A DNA stretch of 47,074 nt from JBFEYJ01 sp041563315 (GTDB lineage Bacteria > Pseudomonadota > Gammaproteobacteria > Thiohalomonadales > Thiohalomonadaceae). Positions 16,851-25,779 of this stretch are shown here, one piece after another. A program made the position numbers and the translations under genes. The stretch's first letter is position 1. Each line of letters begins with the position of its first letter. Location: positions 1-47,074 of the forward strand of contig JBFFNE010000017.1 of NCBI GenBank assembly GCA_041563315.1. Reading direction: 5' to 3'. The notes below the pieces were generated by a model. The model did no database searches. It worked only from the letters and a program-made list of their open reading frames with translations, and was not told the origin of the DNA.

Positions 16851-16897
16851 CTCCTTTCGGCTTTAACAGCCCTGGACCCAATGCCCAGGGCAAGGAG
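16851..16897 (-). promoter_or_regulatory. rpsF leader RNA, candidate S6:S18-binding autoregulatory motif
   Basis: On the minus strand CTCCTT (16897-16892) can pair with AAGGAG (16856-16851), which is the rpsF Shine-Dalgarno. Inside is a 7-bp hairpin, GCCCTGG / CCAGGGC, and between the two stems on the 3' side is a bulge, TGTTAAAGCCGA, containing CCG. A lower stem, an upper hairpin and a CCG-bearing 3' bulge that copies the 16S rRNA site is the published rpsF leader motif bound by S6:S18. Here binding would lock the ribosome-binding site. The fold was drawn by eye. Confidence 0.7.
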
Positions 16898-16948
16898 AAA
16901 CAAATTGTCATACCCCTCCGCTCTGGCCGGGGCGTTAAAAGACCGGGC

Positions 16949-16977
16949 ATTCTACTGGATTACACAGTATCGTGCAA
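16949..16977 (-). promoter_or_regulatory. Sigma-70 promoter for the rpsF operon
   Basis: On the minus strand TTGCAC (16977-16972), a 17-bp spacer and TAGAAT (16954-16949) are followed by a GC-rich discriminator, GCCCGGTC. It is about 105 nt before the rpsF ATG, leaving room for the leader structure. A GC-rich discriminator is common at promoters under stringent control. Confidence 0.65.
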
Positions 16978-17141
16978 TTCCCTGTTTGTTGGCTTGCTCT
17001 TACGAAGAGAGCCGTGGCAAGCGCAAAGAAAAGACTCAGGAATGAGCACGCTCACGCACGCAGCTTTTTAGTTTGAGTAGCGTCGCGCAGCGACACCACC
17101 CCGCGAATCTCTTCTCCTTTCTCTGGTATCTTGCCTTCAGG

Positions 17142-17894
17142 TCACGTCGAGTTTCGTTGACGCAAGGCCTCAAACAGACACACCCCGGTGGCTACTGAGA
17201 CATTGAGACTCTGAACCGTACCGACCATTGGGATGTAGATGAGCTCATCGCAGTTATCCCGGGTCAGGCGACGCAACCCCTTGCCCTCGGCACCAAGCAC
17301 CAGTGCTACCGGACCGTTCAGTCGGGTCTCGAACAGTGAGGCGGAGGCCTCTTCCAGCGCCGTACCGATCACCCAGACACCTGCATCGCGCAAGCCCCTG
17401 AGAGTACGAGCCAAATTGGTGACCTGGATAAAGGGGAGCGTCTCGGCGGCACCACTCGCGACCTTGCGCACTACCGGGGTCAGTCCGCAGGCACGATCTC
17501 GCGGCGCAATGACCGCGTGGACACCTGCGGCGTCTGCACTGCGCAGGCAGGCACCGAGGTTATGCGGATCGGTCACGCCGTCGAGGACCAGCAATAACGC
17601 AGGCTCCTGCAGCCCGACCAGTAACTGTTCCAGAAAGTGCTCGTTATACTCGGCAACACCGCCGATCCGTGCAGCCACCCCTTGATGACGAGCCTCTGCA
17701 GGTAACAGTTTGTCCAGTTCGCTTTTTCGCACCCATTGCGGGCGTACTCCCTGGTTTTCCGCCAGCCGAACAAGATCCAGCAAACGGCGGTCCTTACGCT
17801 GGGCATCACACCACAGCTGTTCGATACCTGCAGGGTCACGTTTGAGAGCAGCCTCCACAGCATGGAGGCCAAAGATCAAAGAGCTACGACTCAA
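17142..17894 (-). CDS. rlmB: 23S rRNA (guanosine-2251-2'-O)-methyltransferase
   Basis: RlmB is a SPOUT (SpoU/TrmH) enzyme that methylates the ribose of G2251 in the peptidyl-transferase P loop. The 250-residue protein has the N-terminal substrate-binding domain (FGLHAVEAALKRDPAGIEQL) and SpoU motifs 1-3: LDGVTDPHNLGACLRSADAA, VALVLGAEGKGLRRL and SLNVSVATGVCLFEALRQR. The TTG start at 17894 overlaps the rnr stop (TTGA), so the rnr-rlmB pair is coupled as in E. coli. A small hairpin (GTCGC-TGC-GCGAC) lies about 45 nt after the stop, without a T-run. Confidence 0.96.
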   Translation of the reverse strand: MSRSSLIFGLHAVEAALKRDPAGIEQLWCDAQRKDRRLLDLVRLAENQGVRPQWVRKSELDKLLPAEARHQGVAARIGGVAEYNEHFLEQLLVGLQEPALLLVLDGVTDPHNLGACLRSADAAGVHAVIAPRDRACGLTPVVRKVASGAAETLPFIQVTNLARTLRGLRDAGVWVIGTALEEASASLFETRLNGPVALVLGAEGKGLRRLTRDNCDELIYIPMVGTVQSLNVSVATGVCLFEALRQRNST

Positions 17895-20107
17895 TGCTGC
17901 CGGGCCTTCTTTCCACGGGATTTTTTCGCCGGTTCTTCGAAGATCATGTCGAAATCAATTTTTCGATCATCCAGATCGACTCGCGCAACCTGGACCCGCA
18001 CCTTGTCACCCAGACGGTAGATTTTATGGGTACGCTCACCGATCATCCGGTGATGACTGGGATCGAACTGGAAATAGTCATCTCCCAATCCGGTGACGTG
18101 CACCAGGCCTTCAACATAGATGTCGCTCAGTTCAATAAACAGGCCAAAGCCGGTAACGCTGGTAATGATACCGTCAAAGTCCTGCCCAACCTTATCCATC
18201 ATGTACTCGCATTTGAGCCAGTCCATGGCGTCACGGGTCGCATCATCGGCCCGGCGTTCGGTCATCGAGCAGTGCTCGCCCAGGATCACCATATCCTCCA
18301 GCCCATAATGGAACTCCTCTACCGGCTGTCCGGAAAGGATATGCCGGATCGCACGATGCACCAGCAGGTCCGGATAACGACGAATCGGGGAGGTGAAGTG
18401 AGTGTACGCCTCGTAGGCAAGACCAAAGTGCCCATGATTGTCCGGGCTATAGACCGCCTGGTTCATGCTGCGCAGCAATACCGTCTGGATCAGGTGAGCG
18501 TCGGGACGTTCCTTGATCTGCCCCAGCAACTCGCCATAGTGACTGGCCTCAGGCGTGTCCCCTCCTTTGAGGCTAAGGCCAAGTTCACCGAGAAATTCAC
18601 GTAGCGCGGTAAGCTTCTCCAGCTTGGGCTTATCATGCACCCGGTAGAGAATCGGGATTTTGTGCTTCTGCAGGAAACTGGCGGTGGCCACATTGGCCAT
18701 CAGCATGCACTCCTCGATCAGCCGATGAGCATCATTGCGCTGCACGGGAACAATCTGCTCGATCTTCTTATTCTCGCCGAAGACGATGCGCGTCTCGGTG
18801 GTATCAAAATCGATCGCACCACGCTTCTGACGCTGCTCCAGCATGACTTTAAACAGCACATGCAGATGCTCGAGCATCGGCACCTGAGGAGCATACTGCT
18901 CACGCAGTTCGGTATCCTGGTCAACCAGAATCCCCGCCACCTTGTTGTAGGTCAGACGGGCGTGAGAGCGCATCAGCCCGGGATAGAAACTGTAATTTTC
19001 CAGCTTACCATGGGTAGTGACTTCCATATCGCAAACCATGCACAGGCGATCGACTTCGGGATTGATGGAGCACAGGCCATTGGAAAGCGCCTCGGGAATC
19101 ATCGGAATCACCCGGCCCGGGAAATAGACCGAGTTACCGCGTAGGTACGCCTCATCATCAAGTGCGGTACCCGGTTTGACATAATGAGAAACATCAGCGA
19201 TAGCCACAATCAGGCGCCAGCCCTTGCCGTGCGGTTCACAGTAGACGGCGTCATCAAAATCCATGGTGTCTTCACCATCGATGGTTACCAGCGACAAATG
19301 TCGCAGGTCGGTACGCCCCTGCTTGGACTCCTCTGGCACCTCGGCCGGCAAGGCTTCGGACTCGTCCTTCACCACCGAAGACCACTCCTGAGGAAGATCG
19401 TGGCTGCGGATGGCGACATCAATCTCCATGCCTGGCGCCAAATGGTCGCCGAGGATCTCGATAACACGACCAACCGCCTGGTGACGCTGGCTCGGATACT
19501 CCTGAATTTCGACCACGACCAGCTGGCCATCCTCGGCTCCGCTGGTCAGCTCATTGGGCACCAGGATATCTTGATTGACGCGCTTGTTGTCGGCAACGAC
19601 AAACCCTACCCCATTTTCAAAATAGTAACGTCCAGCCACATGGTGGTTGGCGTGTTCCAAAACCTCGACAATCGCACCCTCGCGGCGCCCTCGACGGTCC
19701 ACGCCGGAGATCCGCGCCACCACACGATCTCCATGTAGACAGGCATGCATCTGGCGGGCGGAAAGAAAAATATCGTCCCCGCCTTCGTCAGGGACAAGAA
19801 ACCCGAAACCGTCCGCATGACCAATAACACGGCCACGAACAAGATTCATCTTGCTGACCAGGCCATAGCCACCACGGCGGTTAAACAGCACTTGCCCATC
19901 ACGCTCCATGGCACGTAAACGCCGGCGCAACGCCTCAAGTTGCTCCTCGCTTTCGAGTTTCAGGTTCTGTGAGATCTGTTCGCGTGTTAAAGGATGTTCA
20001 GACTGCTCGAGCAAGAGCATGATAAATTCCCTGCTAGGGATGGGATTATCGTATTTTTGCGCTTCGCGCGATTGATAGGGGTCTTTCTTGGGGATGCGTT
20101 TTGACAT
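17891..20107 (-). CDS. rnr: Ribonuclease R
   Basis: RNase R is a processive 3'-5' exoribonuclease that degrades structured RNA and acts in rRNA and tmRNA quality control. The 738-residue protein has an N-terminal helix-turn-helix (LTREQISQNLKLESEEQLEA), cold-shock domains (GRVIGHADGFGFLVPDEGGD), the RNB catalytic domain with the aspartate cluster IDGEDTMDFDDAVY and HFTSPIRRYPDL, an S1 domain (DGIITSVTGFGLFIELSDIY) and a basic tail. The ATG at 20107 (MSKRIPKK) is taken because AGAG precedes it; an upstream in-frame start 29 codons earlier gives an atypical leader. It overlaps rlmB. Confidence 0.97.
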   Translation of the reverse strand: MSKRIPKKDPYQSREAQKYDNPIPSREFIMLLLEQSEHPLTREQISQNLKLESEEQLEALRRRLRAMERDGQVLFNRRGGYGLVSKMNLVRGRVIGHADGFGFLVPDEGGDDIFLSARQMHACLHGDRVVARISGVDRRGRREGAIVEVLEHANHHVAGRYYFENGVGFVVADNKRVNQDILVPNELTSGAEDGQLVVVEIQEYPSQRHQAVGRVIEILGDHLAPGMEIDVAIRSHDLPQEWSSVVKDESEALPAEVPEESKQGRTDLRHLSLVTIDGEDTMDFDDAVYCEPHGKGWRLIVAIADVSHYVKPGTALDDEAYLRGNSVYFPGRVIPMIPEALSNGLCSINPEVDRLCMVCDMEVTTHGKLENYSFYPGLMRSHARLTYNKVAGILVDQDTELREQYAPQVPMLEHLHVLFKVMLEQRQKRGAIDFDTTETRIVFGENKKIEQIVPVQRNDAHRLIEECMLMANVATASFLQKHKIPILYRVHDKPKLEKLTALREFLGELGLSLKGGDTPEASHYGELLGQIKERPDAHLIQTVLLRSMNQAVYSPDNHGHFGLAYEAYTHFTSPIRRYPDLLVHRAIRHILSGQPVEEFHYGLEDMVILGEHCSMTERRADDATRDAMDWLKCEYMMDKVGQDFDGIITSVTGFGLFIELSDIYVEGLVHVTGLGDDYFQFDPSHHRMIGERTHKIYRLGDKVRVQVARVDLDDRKIDFDMIFEEPAKKSRGKKARQH

Positions 20108-20201
20108 GTAATCTCTTTTTCTATGTGGCCCTGCAGGGCATAATAATCGATAGCATTCTAGCTCAATTAAAGAAAAATTGCGGACTTGTTTCAACTGCCC
20201 G

Positions 20202-20230
20202 TTGACAACACCAAAAAGGCGCTGTAAAGT
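20202..20230 (+). promoter_or_regulatory. Sigma-70 promoter for tRNA-Leu
   Basis: A perfect -35 TTGACA (20202-20207), a 17-bp spacer and -10 TAAAGT (20225-20230) are followed by the GC-rich discriminator TCGCGTCC. The tRNA begins 35 nt further on, after a short leader that can pair as TCGGG/CCCGA. The discriminator is of the kind found at stringently controlled stable-RNA promoters. Confidence 0.85.
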
Positions 20231-20265
20231 TCGCGTCCTCTCGGGTTGATTGGCCCGATGAGAAA

Positions 20266-20352
20266 GCCGAGGTGGTGAAATTGGTAGACACGCTAGCTTC
20301 AGGTGCTAGTGGGGGAAACCCCGTGGAGGTTCGAGTCCTCTCCTCGGCACCA
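20266..20352 (+). tRNA. tRNA-Leu (anticodon CAG)
   Basis: This 87-nt class II tRNA has a perfect 7-bp acceptor stem, GCCGAGG / CCTCGGC, discriminator A and encoded CCA. The anticodon arm is CTAGC-TTCAGGT-GCTAG with anticodon CAG (reads CUG). It has a long variable arm (GGGGGAAACCCC region) and a T arm with GTTCGAGTC. It is a single plus-strand gene between two minus-strand genes, with its own promoter and terminator. Confidence 0.98.
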
Positions 20353-20364
20353 CATCTTTAAAAA

Positions 20365-20396
20365 CCCGCACTGGTTATTCGCTGCGGGCTTTTTTA
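20365..20396 (+). terminator. Rho-independent terminator after tRNA-Leu
   Basis: CCCGCA (20365-20370) pairs with TGCGGG (20383-20388) around a 12-nt loop and is followed by CTTTTTTT. It starts 13 nt after the CCA end of the tRNA. Confidence 0.85.
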
Positions 20397-20533
20397 TGCC
20401 CGCGGCACATACCTCCCCCCATGGAGCCAAGGAGATTGCCCCGGCTTAGGCTTCCCCGAATCGTCTTCCCAGATTGAGCAGGGATTCTCTTCCTTTGCCT
20501 CCATGAGTCCCATTCCGTAAAAGACGAGACAAG

Positions 20534-20560
20534 AAAAAAGCGGGTGACACCCGCTTTTTT
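20534..20560 (-). terminator. Rho-independent terminator after purA (bidirectional form)
   Basis: The sequence is nearly a perfect palindrome: AAAAAAGCGGG-TGACA-CCCGCTTTTTT. The GC stem flanked by A and T runs would work on either strand. It lies 18 nt after the purA stop and also backs up termination from the tRNA side. Confidence 0.88.
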
Positions 20561-20577
20561 GCTTTTCACCAACGACG

Positions 20578-21891
20578 TTATACGTCGTAAGGGTCACGTA
20601 AGACGATGGTATCAGCGCGATCCGGACCGGTAGAGATGATGTCTACGGGAACACCAACGACCTCTTCAATTTTCTTGATGTAGGCCATAGCGTTTGCTGG
20701 CAGCTCGCCATACTGGCGTACGCCGACCGTGCTCTCCTTCCACCCGGGAACCTCTATATATTCCGGTTTGCACAGTTCATAGGCATCGGCACCGATGGGT
20801 GGTGCATCAAGGATCTCACCGTCACAGTTATACCCGATGGCGATACGCAGGCTCTCGAGGCCATCCAGTACATCCATCTTGGTCAGGCAGATGCCGGTAA
20901 GGCTATTAAGTTGCACCGAACGACGCAGTGAAACCGCATCAAGCCAGCCACAGCGGCGCGGACGCCCCGTGGTGGAACCGAACTCATGCCCCTGATCGGC
21001 CATATGTTTGCCGATGGGATCATTCAGTCCCACACCATCATACAATTCGGTGGGAAACGGCCCGGCACCCACACGAGTGGTGTAGGCTTTGGTAATCCCG
21101 AGCACATAGTCAATATCACGAGGGCCGACACCCGTTCCAGTACAGGCACCGCCGGCAGTCGGATTGGAACTGGTGACGTACGGATAAGTTCCGTGGTCGA
21201 TATCCAGCAGAGTCCCCTGAGCCCCTTCAAACATGATATGGCGGCCATCAGCACGATAGGCATGCAGCATGCCTGTGACATCGGCGACCATCGGACGGAT
21301 GCGCTCAGCCATTTCCAAGCCCTCATCCAGCACCTGCTGAAAGTCCACGATATCGGTCTTGAAGTAATGCTTCAGTGTGAAGTTATGGTAATCAAGCACT
21401 TCACCCAGGCGTGCGGCAAAGCGCTCACGATGCATCAGGTCACCAACCTTGAGGCCTCGGCGGGAGATCTTGTCCTCATATGCCGGACCAATCCCACGTC
21501 CAGTGGTGCCAATAGCCTTCTTTCCGCGAGCAAGTTCACGCGCCTGATCCAGGGAAATATGGTACGGCAGTATCAGGGTGCAGGCCTCACTGATCTTCAG
21601 ACGCTCCCGAGCTGGCACACCACTTTGCTCCAGCATGTCGAGCTCCTTGAGCAGAGCCTCAGGAGAGAGCACCACACCGTTGCCGATCAGGCACTCCACC
21701 CCGTCATGCAGGATTCCCGAAGGAATCAGATGCAGAACCGTCTTCTTCCCATCGATGACCAGTGTGTGTCCGGCATTGTGTCCCCCCTGAAAGCGGACCA
21801 CGGCATGAACCTTCTCGGTGAGAAGGTCGACCACCTTGCCCTTGCCCTCATCACCCCATTGGGTCCCGATAACGACAACATTCTTGCCCAT
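20578..21891 (-). CDS. purA: Adenylosuccinate synthetase
   Basis: PurA condenses IMP and aspartate using GTP, the first committed step to AMP. The protein starts MGKNVVVIGTQWGDEGKGK, containing the GTP-binding loop and the catalytic GDEGKGK. It continues with FQGGHNAGHT, GTTGRGIGPAYEDK, FEGAQGTLLDIDHGTYPYVT and the C-terminal STGPDRADTI. The second ATG (21891, 437 residues) is chosen because AGAGAG is 7 nt upstream and the N-terminus then matches E. coli PurA; the ATG two codons earlier has too short a spacing. It follows hisZ. Confidence 0.97.
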   Translation of the reverse strand: MGKNVVVIGTQWGDEGKGKVVDLLTEKVHAVVRFQGGHNAGHTLVIDGKKTVLHLIPSGILHDGVECLIGNGVVLSPEALLKELDMLEQSGVPARERLKISEACTLILPYHISLDQARELARGKKAIGTTGRGIGPAYEDKISRRGLKVGDLMHRERFAARLGEVLDYHNFTLKHYFKTDIVDFQQVLDEGLEMAERIRPMVADVTGMLHAYRADGRHIMFEGAQGTLLDIDHGTYPYVTSSNPTAGGACTGTGVGPRDIDYVLGITKAYTTRVGAGPFPTELYDGVGLNDPIGKHMADQGHEFGSTTGRPRRCGWLDAVSLRRSVQLNSLTGICLTKMDVLDGLESLRIAIGYNCDGEILDAPPIGADAYELCKPEYIEVPGWKESTVGVRQYGELPANAMAYIKKIEEVVGVPVDIISTGPDRADTIVLRDPYDV

Positions 21892-22001
21892 ATTCATGCT
21901 CTCTGTTCAGACGCAAGCCAGCCCATCGCCAACCGGTAGCCGGCGCAAGTGCACAATGCTGCGTGAATGTCCCAGTGAAAGTAAATAAAAAATTACGGGA
22001 A

Positions 22002-23183
22002 TTATTTTTCCACCGCAACCGGCCGCCAGGTCCCTTCCCGCAAAACCAGTTCTCGGTCACACCCCATTTCAGTGGCATCCCCCAGTTGCTCGGGCAATGC
22101 CTGTATCACACGTTCGCCCGCCTCTCGCAAGGCATCAATGCACGTGGCCAAGGCGGGATCTGCATCACAGGGTGCAAAGATACCACGAACTTCAGGCGTT
22201 TTGGCAGTCACCAGGGACAAAACGTTTTTCAGATCAGTGCTAAAACCCGTGGCTGGGCGCGCACGGCCAAACACCTTGCCGATATCGTCGTAACGACCAC
22301 CTTGAGCAATCGCCTGCCCCTGTCCGGGGACAAAGGCGCCGAACACGGCACCCGTGTGATAGTGATAGCCACGCAATTCAGCCAAGTCGAAGTGCACCGT
22401 CACACTCTCGAAATCCCGCACGACGGCCGCAATCTGGCGCAGATTCTCCAGCGCAGCGATAACCGAAGCATCGGCCTTGGCCAGGGTGGAAGCGGCTTTA
22501 TCCAGTACCGATGAATCTCCATGCAGATCGGCCAGGCTGCTAAGCATGTGGTGCAGCGAATCCGGCAGTGCCCGCTCGGCAAGCAAGGCGGCTATCTCCG
22601 GTTTCGCCTTGCGCTGCAGGGCATCAAACAAACGTGCCTCACACTCGGCGTCTAAATTGGCCGAATGAGCCAGACCACGGAAAATACCGACATGGCCAAG
22701 ATCCAGGTAAACATGTTCAATACCAGCGCAATGCAAGGTCTTGATCATCAGGCGCAATACCTCGATATCAGCCTCGACGCCGGCATGACCGTAAAGCTCG
22801 ACGCCCACCTGCATTGGACTCCGGTTCCCGCCATGGGTCGGCGGCAGGGTCTTGAGCACGGTCCCCATGTAACAGAGGCGTGTCGGCACATCGCGCTTGA
22901 GACAATGGGCATCGATACGTGCCACCTGCGGGGTCATGTCGGCACGCAGTCCCATCAATCTCCCAGTCATTTGATCGGTCAACTTGAAGGTCTGCAAATC
23001 GATATCATTCCCGGTACCGGTTAGCAGCGATTCCAGATATTCGATGAACGGGGGCATTACCAGTTCGTAACCCCAGCTCTTGAACAGGTCGAGCAGCCGA
23101 CGCAGAGTCGCATCCAGCTGCTCGGCCTGTGGCGGCAATACCTCTTCAATGCCTTCCGGCAATAACCAGCGATCGTTTTGCAT
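22002..23183 (-). CDS. hisZ: ATP phosphoribosyltransferase regulatory subunit HisZ
   Basis: HisZ is a histidyl-tRNA-synthetase paralogue that pairs with short-form HisG to catalyse and regulate the first step of histidine biosynthesis. The 393-residue protein starts MQNDRWLLPEGIEEVLPPQA and keeps the class II core: LLDLFKSWGYELVMPPFIEY, LRADMTPQVARIDAH and GGRYDDIGKVFGRARPATGF. It lacks the tRNA-synthetase anticodon-binding domain. Its place between the yjeT-like gene and purA is common in gammaproteobacteria with short HisG; hisG itself is not in this window. Confidence 0.95.
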   Translation of the reverse strand: MQNDRWLLPEGIEEVLPPQAEQLDATLRRLLDLFKSWGYELVMPPFIEYLESLLTGTGNDIDLQTFKLTDQMTGRLMGLRADMTPQVARIDAHCLKRDVPTRLCYMGTVLKTLPPTHGGNRSPMQVGVELYGHAGVEADIEVLRLMIKTLHCAGIEHVYLDLGHVGIFRGLAHSANLDAECEARLFDALQRKAKPEIAALLAERALPDSLHHMLSSLADLHGDSSVLDKAASTLAKADASVIAALENLRQIAAVVRDFESVTVHFDLAELRGYHYHTGAVFGAFVPGQGQAIAQGGRYDDIGKVFGRARPATGFSTDLKNVLSLVTAKTPEVRGIFAPCDADPALATCIDALREAGERVIQALPEQLGDATEMGCDRELVLREGTWRPVAVEK

Positions 23184-23189
23184 TGTTTT

Positions 23190-23378
23190 TTAGTGCTTTA
23201 GCAGATAAAGAAACAGGGCACCGGCAATCATGCTTACCAGACCTGTGATTCGCATGGAGCGCTCATCCATTGCCGTCATCGCGACCATCGCCTTGCGATA
23301 GGTGCGCGGAGAGAGGGCAGGCAACAACCCCTCGATTACCAGCACCAAGGCAATCGCAGCCCAAAGATCCGACAACAT
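23190..23378 (-). CDS. yjeT: DUF2065 small membrane protein (YjeT-like)
   Basis: The 62-residue protein has two membrane segments, LWAAIALVLVIEGLLPALSP (N-terminal) and GLVSMIAGALFLYLLK (C-terminal), joined by a basic loop with YRKAMVAM. It matches the DUF2065/YjeT family of unknown function, which lies between hflC and purA in E. coli. Here it sits 67 nt after hflC and 6 nt before hisZ. Confidence 0.88.
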   Translation of the reverse strand: MLSDLWAAIALVLVIEGLLPALSPRTYRKAMVAMTAMDERSMRITGLVSMIAGALFLYLLKH

Positions 23379-23445
23379 CGATAGTGATCCTCAAAATAAA
23401 AATCCGGGCAACGGCATCCGTTACCCGGTGATTTGCTCAGCCGAA

Positions 23446-24321
23446 TTACTTGCCCTTTCCGGCGGCATCCTTAAAGTACCTAAAGAACTCCGACTCCGGG
23501 TCGAGAACCAGTACATCTTCCGGTGAGCTAAATACATTTTTGTAGGCATCAAGGCTACGGTAGAACTCGTAGAACTTTTCGTCCTGCTTGTAGGCCGTTG
23601 CATACACATCTGCGGCCCGACCATCACCTTCACCGCGAATACGTTCGGCATCGCGGTAGGCCTCAGCAAGAAGAACGGTACGCTGGCGATCGGCATCAGC
23701 GCGGATACGTTCGGCCGCCTCGGCACCACGAGAGCGCAGATCCTTGGCGACGCGGGCACGTTCTGCCTCCATTCGATCAAAGACCGAGTCGGAAACCTCT
23801 GGCGGCAGCTCGATACGCTTGATACGTACATCCACCACCTCGATACCGAACTGATTGGCCTGCTCTTCGATCTGAGCGGTAATCACGTCCATGATCTGCG
23901 CACGCTCACCCGAAATCGCTTCCTGGATAGTACGCTTGCCGAATTCGTCACGAAGGCCGTTCTTGATTACCTGTGACAAACGTGTGCCGGCGCGGCGCTC
24001 ATCACCCGCCATGGTCTTGTAGTAGTTCTCGACATCGCTGATGCGCCATTTGATGAAGGCATCGACAATAACGTTCTTCTTCTCAAGGGTCAGATAACGC
24101 TCTGCCTGAGCATCAAGAGTCAGAATGCGGCTATCGAACTTGCGCACGTTATTGATAAACGGAATCTTGAAGTAAAGACCCGGCGTATAATCAGCGCGGT
24201 CAAACTCACCCAAACGAAATTTCACCGCCAGCTCACGCTCATGAACGATAAAGATCGACATAGAGCCAAGCCACAGCACGACGGCAGCCAGAATCAGAAA
24301 TATATTCTTGGCAGGGGACAT
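23446..24321 (-). CDS. hflC: HflC, SPFH-family modulator of FtsH
   Basis: HflC forms a large periplasmic complex with HflK around the FtsH protease and limits its access to membrane substrates. The 291-residue protein has an N-terminal membrane anchor (FLILAAVVLWLGSMSIFIV), then the SPFH/band-7 domain (HERELAVKFRLGEFDRADYT, PGLYFKIPFINNVRKFDSRI) and a long charged helix with repeated Ala/Arg/Glu. Its ATG overlaps the hflK stop (TAATG), so the pair is coupled. Confidence 0.96.
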   Translation of the reverse strand: MSPAKNIFLILAAVVLWLGSMSIFIVHERELAVKFRLGEFDRADYTPGLYFKIPFINNVRKFDSRILTLDAQAERYLTLEKKNVIVDAFIKWRISDVENYYKTMAGDERRAGTRLSQVIKNGLRDEFGKRTIQEAISGERAQIMDVITAQIEEQANQFGIEVVDVRIKRIELPPEVSDSVFDRMEAERARVAKDLRSRGAEAAERIRADADRQRTVLLAEAYRDAERIRGEGDGRAADVYATAYKQDEKFYEFYRSLDAYKNVFSSPEDVLVLDPESEFFRYFKDAAGKGK

Positions 24322-25478
24322 TAGCGCACCTCCCGTATACGGCTATCATTACGCAGTGGTGCCTGCGTCGGAACGTTTAATTCAGGACGCTCGTCTTCAT
24401 AACTCTTGGTTGAAGAGGCACCGGAACCAGCACCTGAAGAGCGTTCCATCAGCTTGTCCAGCGGGAGATACAACAGGTTGTTGCTGCCCTGGGTATCGAC
24501 CATAATCTTGCTACTCTTATGCAGCACCGATTCAATTGTGTCGAGATAGATACGCTTGCGAGTAACCTGCGGCGCCTTGCGATACTCTTCAAGCACGCTG
24601 AGGAAGCGGCTGGTTTCACCCTCGGCCTCGGCGATAACCTGTTCTTTATAGGCATTCGCTTCCTCAATCAGGCGCGCAGCACGACCGCGCGCCCTTGGCA
24701 ACACGTCATTGGAATAAGCCTCGGCCTCATTCTTGAGGCGTTGTTCATCCTCTCGTGCCTTAACCGCATCGGCAAACGCCCCCTGCACTTGCTGCGGTGC
24801 CTGGGCATCCTGCATGGTCAACTGCAAAATCACCAGTCCGGTATCGTATGCGTCGAGAATCTCCTGGGTCAGCTGCTGGGCATTATTGACCACCTCACCA
24901 CGGCCCCCCGTAATGATGAAATCCATCTCGCGCTTGCCGATGATCTCACGTACGGCACTTTCCATGGCATCACGCATGGTCAGGTCCGGATCCCGAACAT
25001 TGAACAGGTAGTATTGCGGATCCCGTACCTGATACTGCACCGCAAATTTCACATCGACGATATTCTCGTCCTGCGTCAGCATCAGCGACTCGTCAGCACG
25101 CAAACCAAGCTCGATGCTGCGTACCCCGCTCACATCCACCTTTTCGACACTCTGGACAAACCTGGGATACCAATGCGGACCAGGCATGGTGGTTTCCTTA
25201 TAGGCGCCGAACTGCAGCACCACACCCCGTTTGCCTTCTTCAATAATATAAATACCGGAGAAGAGCCAGACCAGGAAGGCGATGCCCAGGATCAAGCCGA
25301 TCCCGCCAACTCCCACACCACCGCCACGCGGAGAACTACTGCCGCCACCACCAAACAGGCCACCCAGCTTGTTTTGCAGTTTACGGACGACCTCATCCAG
25401 ATCAGGTGGTCCCTGCTCGTCTTTACGGCCGCCCCAAGGGTCTTTACCCCCGGAGCCACCCGGTTCATTCCAAGCCAT
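24321..25478 (-). CDS. hflK: HflK, SPFH-family modulator of FtsH
   Basis: This is the partner of HflC in the FtsH-regulating complex. The protein (385 residues from ATG 25478) starts MAWNEPGGSGGKDPWGG, the Gly/Pro-rich cytosolic segment of HflK. It then has a membrane helix (GGIGLILGIAFLVWLFSGIY), the band-7 domain (VVLQFGAYKETTMPGPHWY, DENIVDVKFAVQYQVRDPQY) and a C-terminal coiled region. GGAGAG lies 5 nt before this ATG; a start nine codons earlier is less likely. Confidence 0.96.
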   Translation of the reverse strand: MAWNEPGGSGGKDPWGGRKDEQGPPDLDEVVRKLQNKLGGLFGGGGSSSPRGGGVGVGGIGLILGIAFLVWLFSGIYIIEEGKRGVVLQFGAYKETTMPGPHWYPRFVQSVEKVDVSGVRSIELGLRADESLMLTQDENIVDVKFAVQYQVRDPQYYLFNVRDPDLTMRDAMESAVREIIGKREMDFIITGGRGEVVNNAQQLTQEILDAYDTGLVILQLTMQDAQAPQQVQGAFADAVKAREDEQRLKNEAEAYSNDVLPRARGRAARLIEEANAYKEQVIAEAEGETSRFLSVLEEYRKAPQVTRKRIYLDTIESVLHKSSKIMVDTQGSNNLLYLPLDKLMERSSGAGSGASSTKSYEDERPELNVPTQAPLRNDSRIREVR

Positions 25479-25779
25479 GTACACTCTCCAAACTGGTTTA
25501 TGCAAAAAATTTCGCTAACCGTGTTAGTAACTCTGCGCAGATTCTAGGGATCTTGCCACGTCACCGCAACAAACATTCCTATAACCAAATATTTCACCAA
25601 CCTAGCATGTCACCTTAGGACTCTTGATTTCATAAGAAATTTTCTTCAGAAAGCCATATTCGCGGCGATATCATTTCCACAGAAATCCCTGCGTAATGAC
25701 CTGAGAGTGACGGCGCGGATGAATGTGCTGACATTGCTACCCGCACGGGGATCCGCGAGAGTGCCCAATACAACTAAAG
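25479..25779. other. Intergenic region between hflX and hflK
   Basis: This 301-bp gap separates genes that are closely linked in many relatives and probably holds an hflK promoter. At the hflX end, CACCCTC-TG-GAGGGTG (25781-25796) forms a compact hairpin that overlaps the hflX stop, with only a broken T-run after it, so a weak terminator at best. No credible reading frame or known RNA is seen. Confidence 0.35.

Noticed and set aside
20986..21939. A 317-codon plus-strand open frame opposite purA
   Set aside because: It is wholly antisense to an unmistakable purA, has no family resemblance or ribosome-binding site, and follows from GC-rich codon structure on the other strand.
24519..25547. A 342-codon plus-strand open frame opposite hflK
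   Set aside because: It is antisense to hflK, its composition looks like a reversed coding strand (His/Leu/Gln-rich), and it has no recognisable domain.
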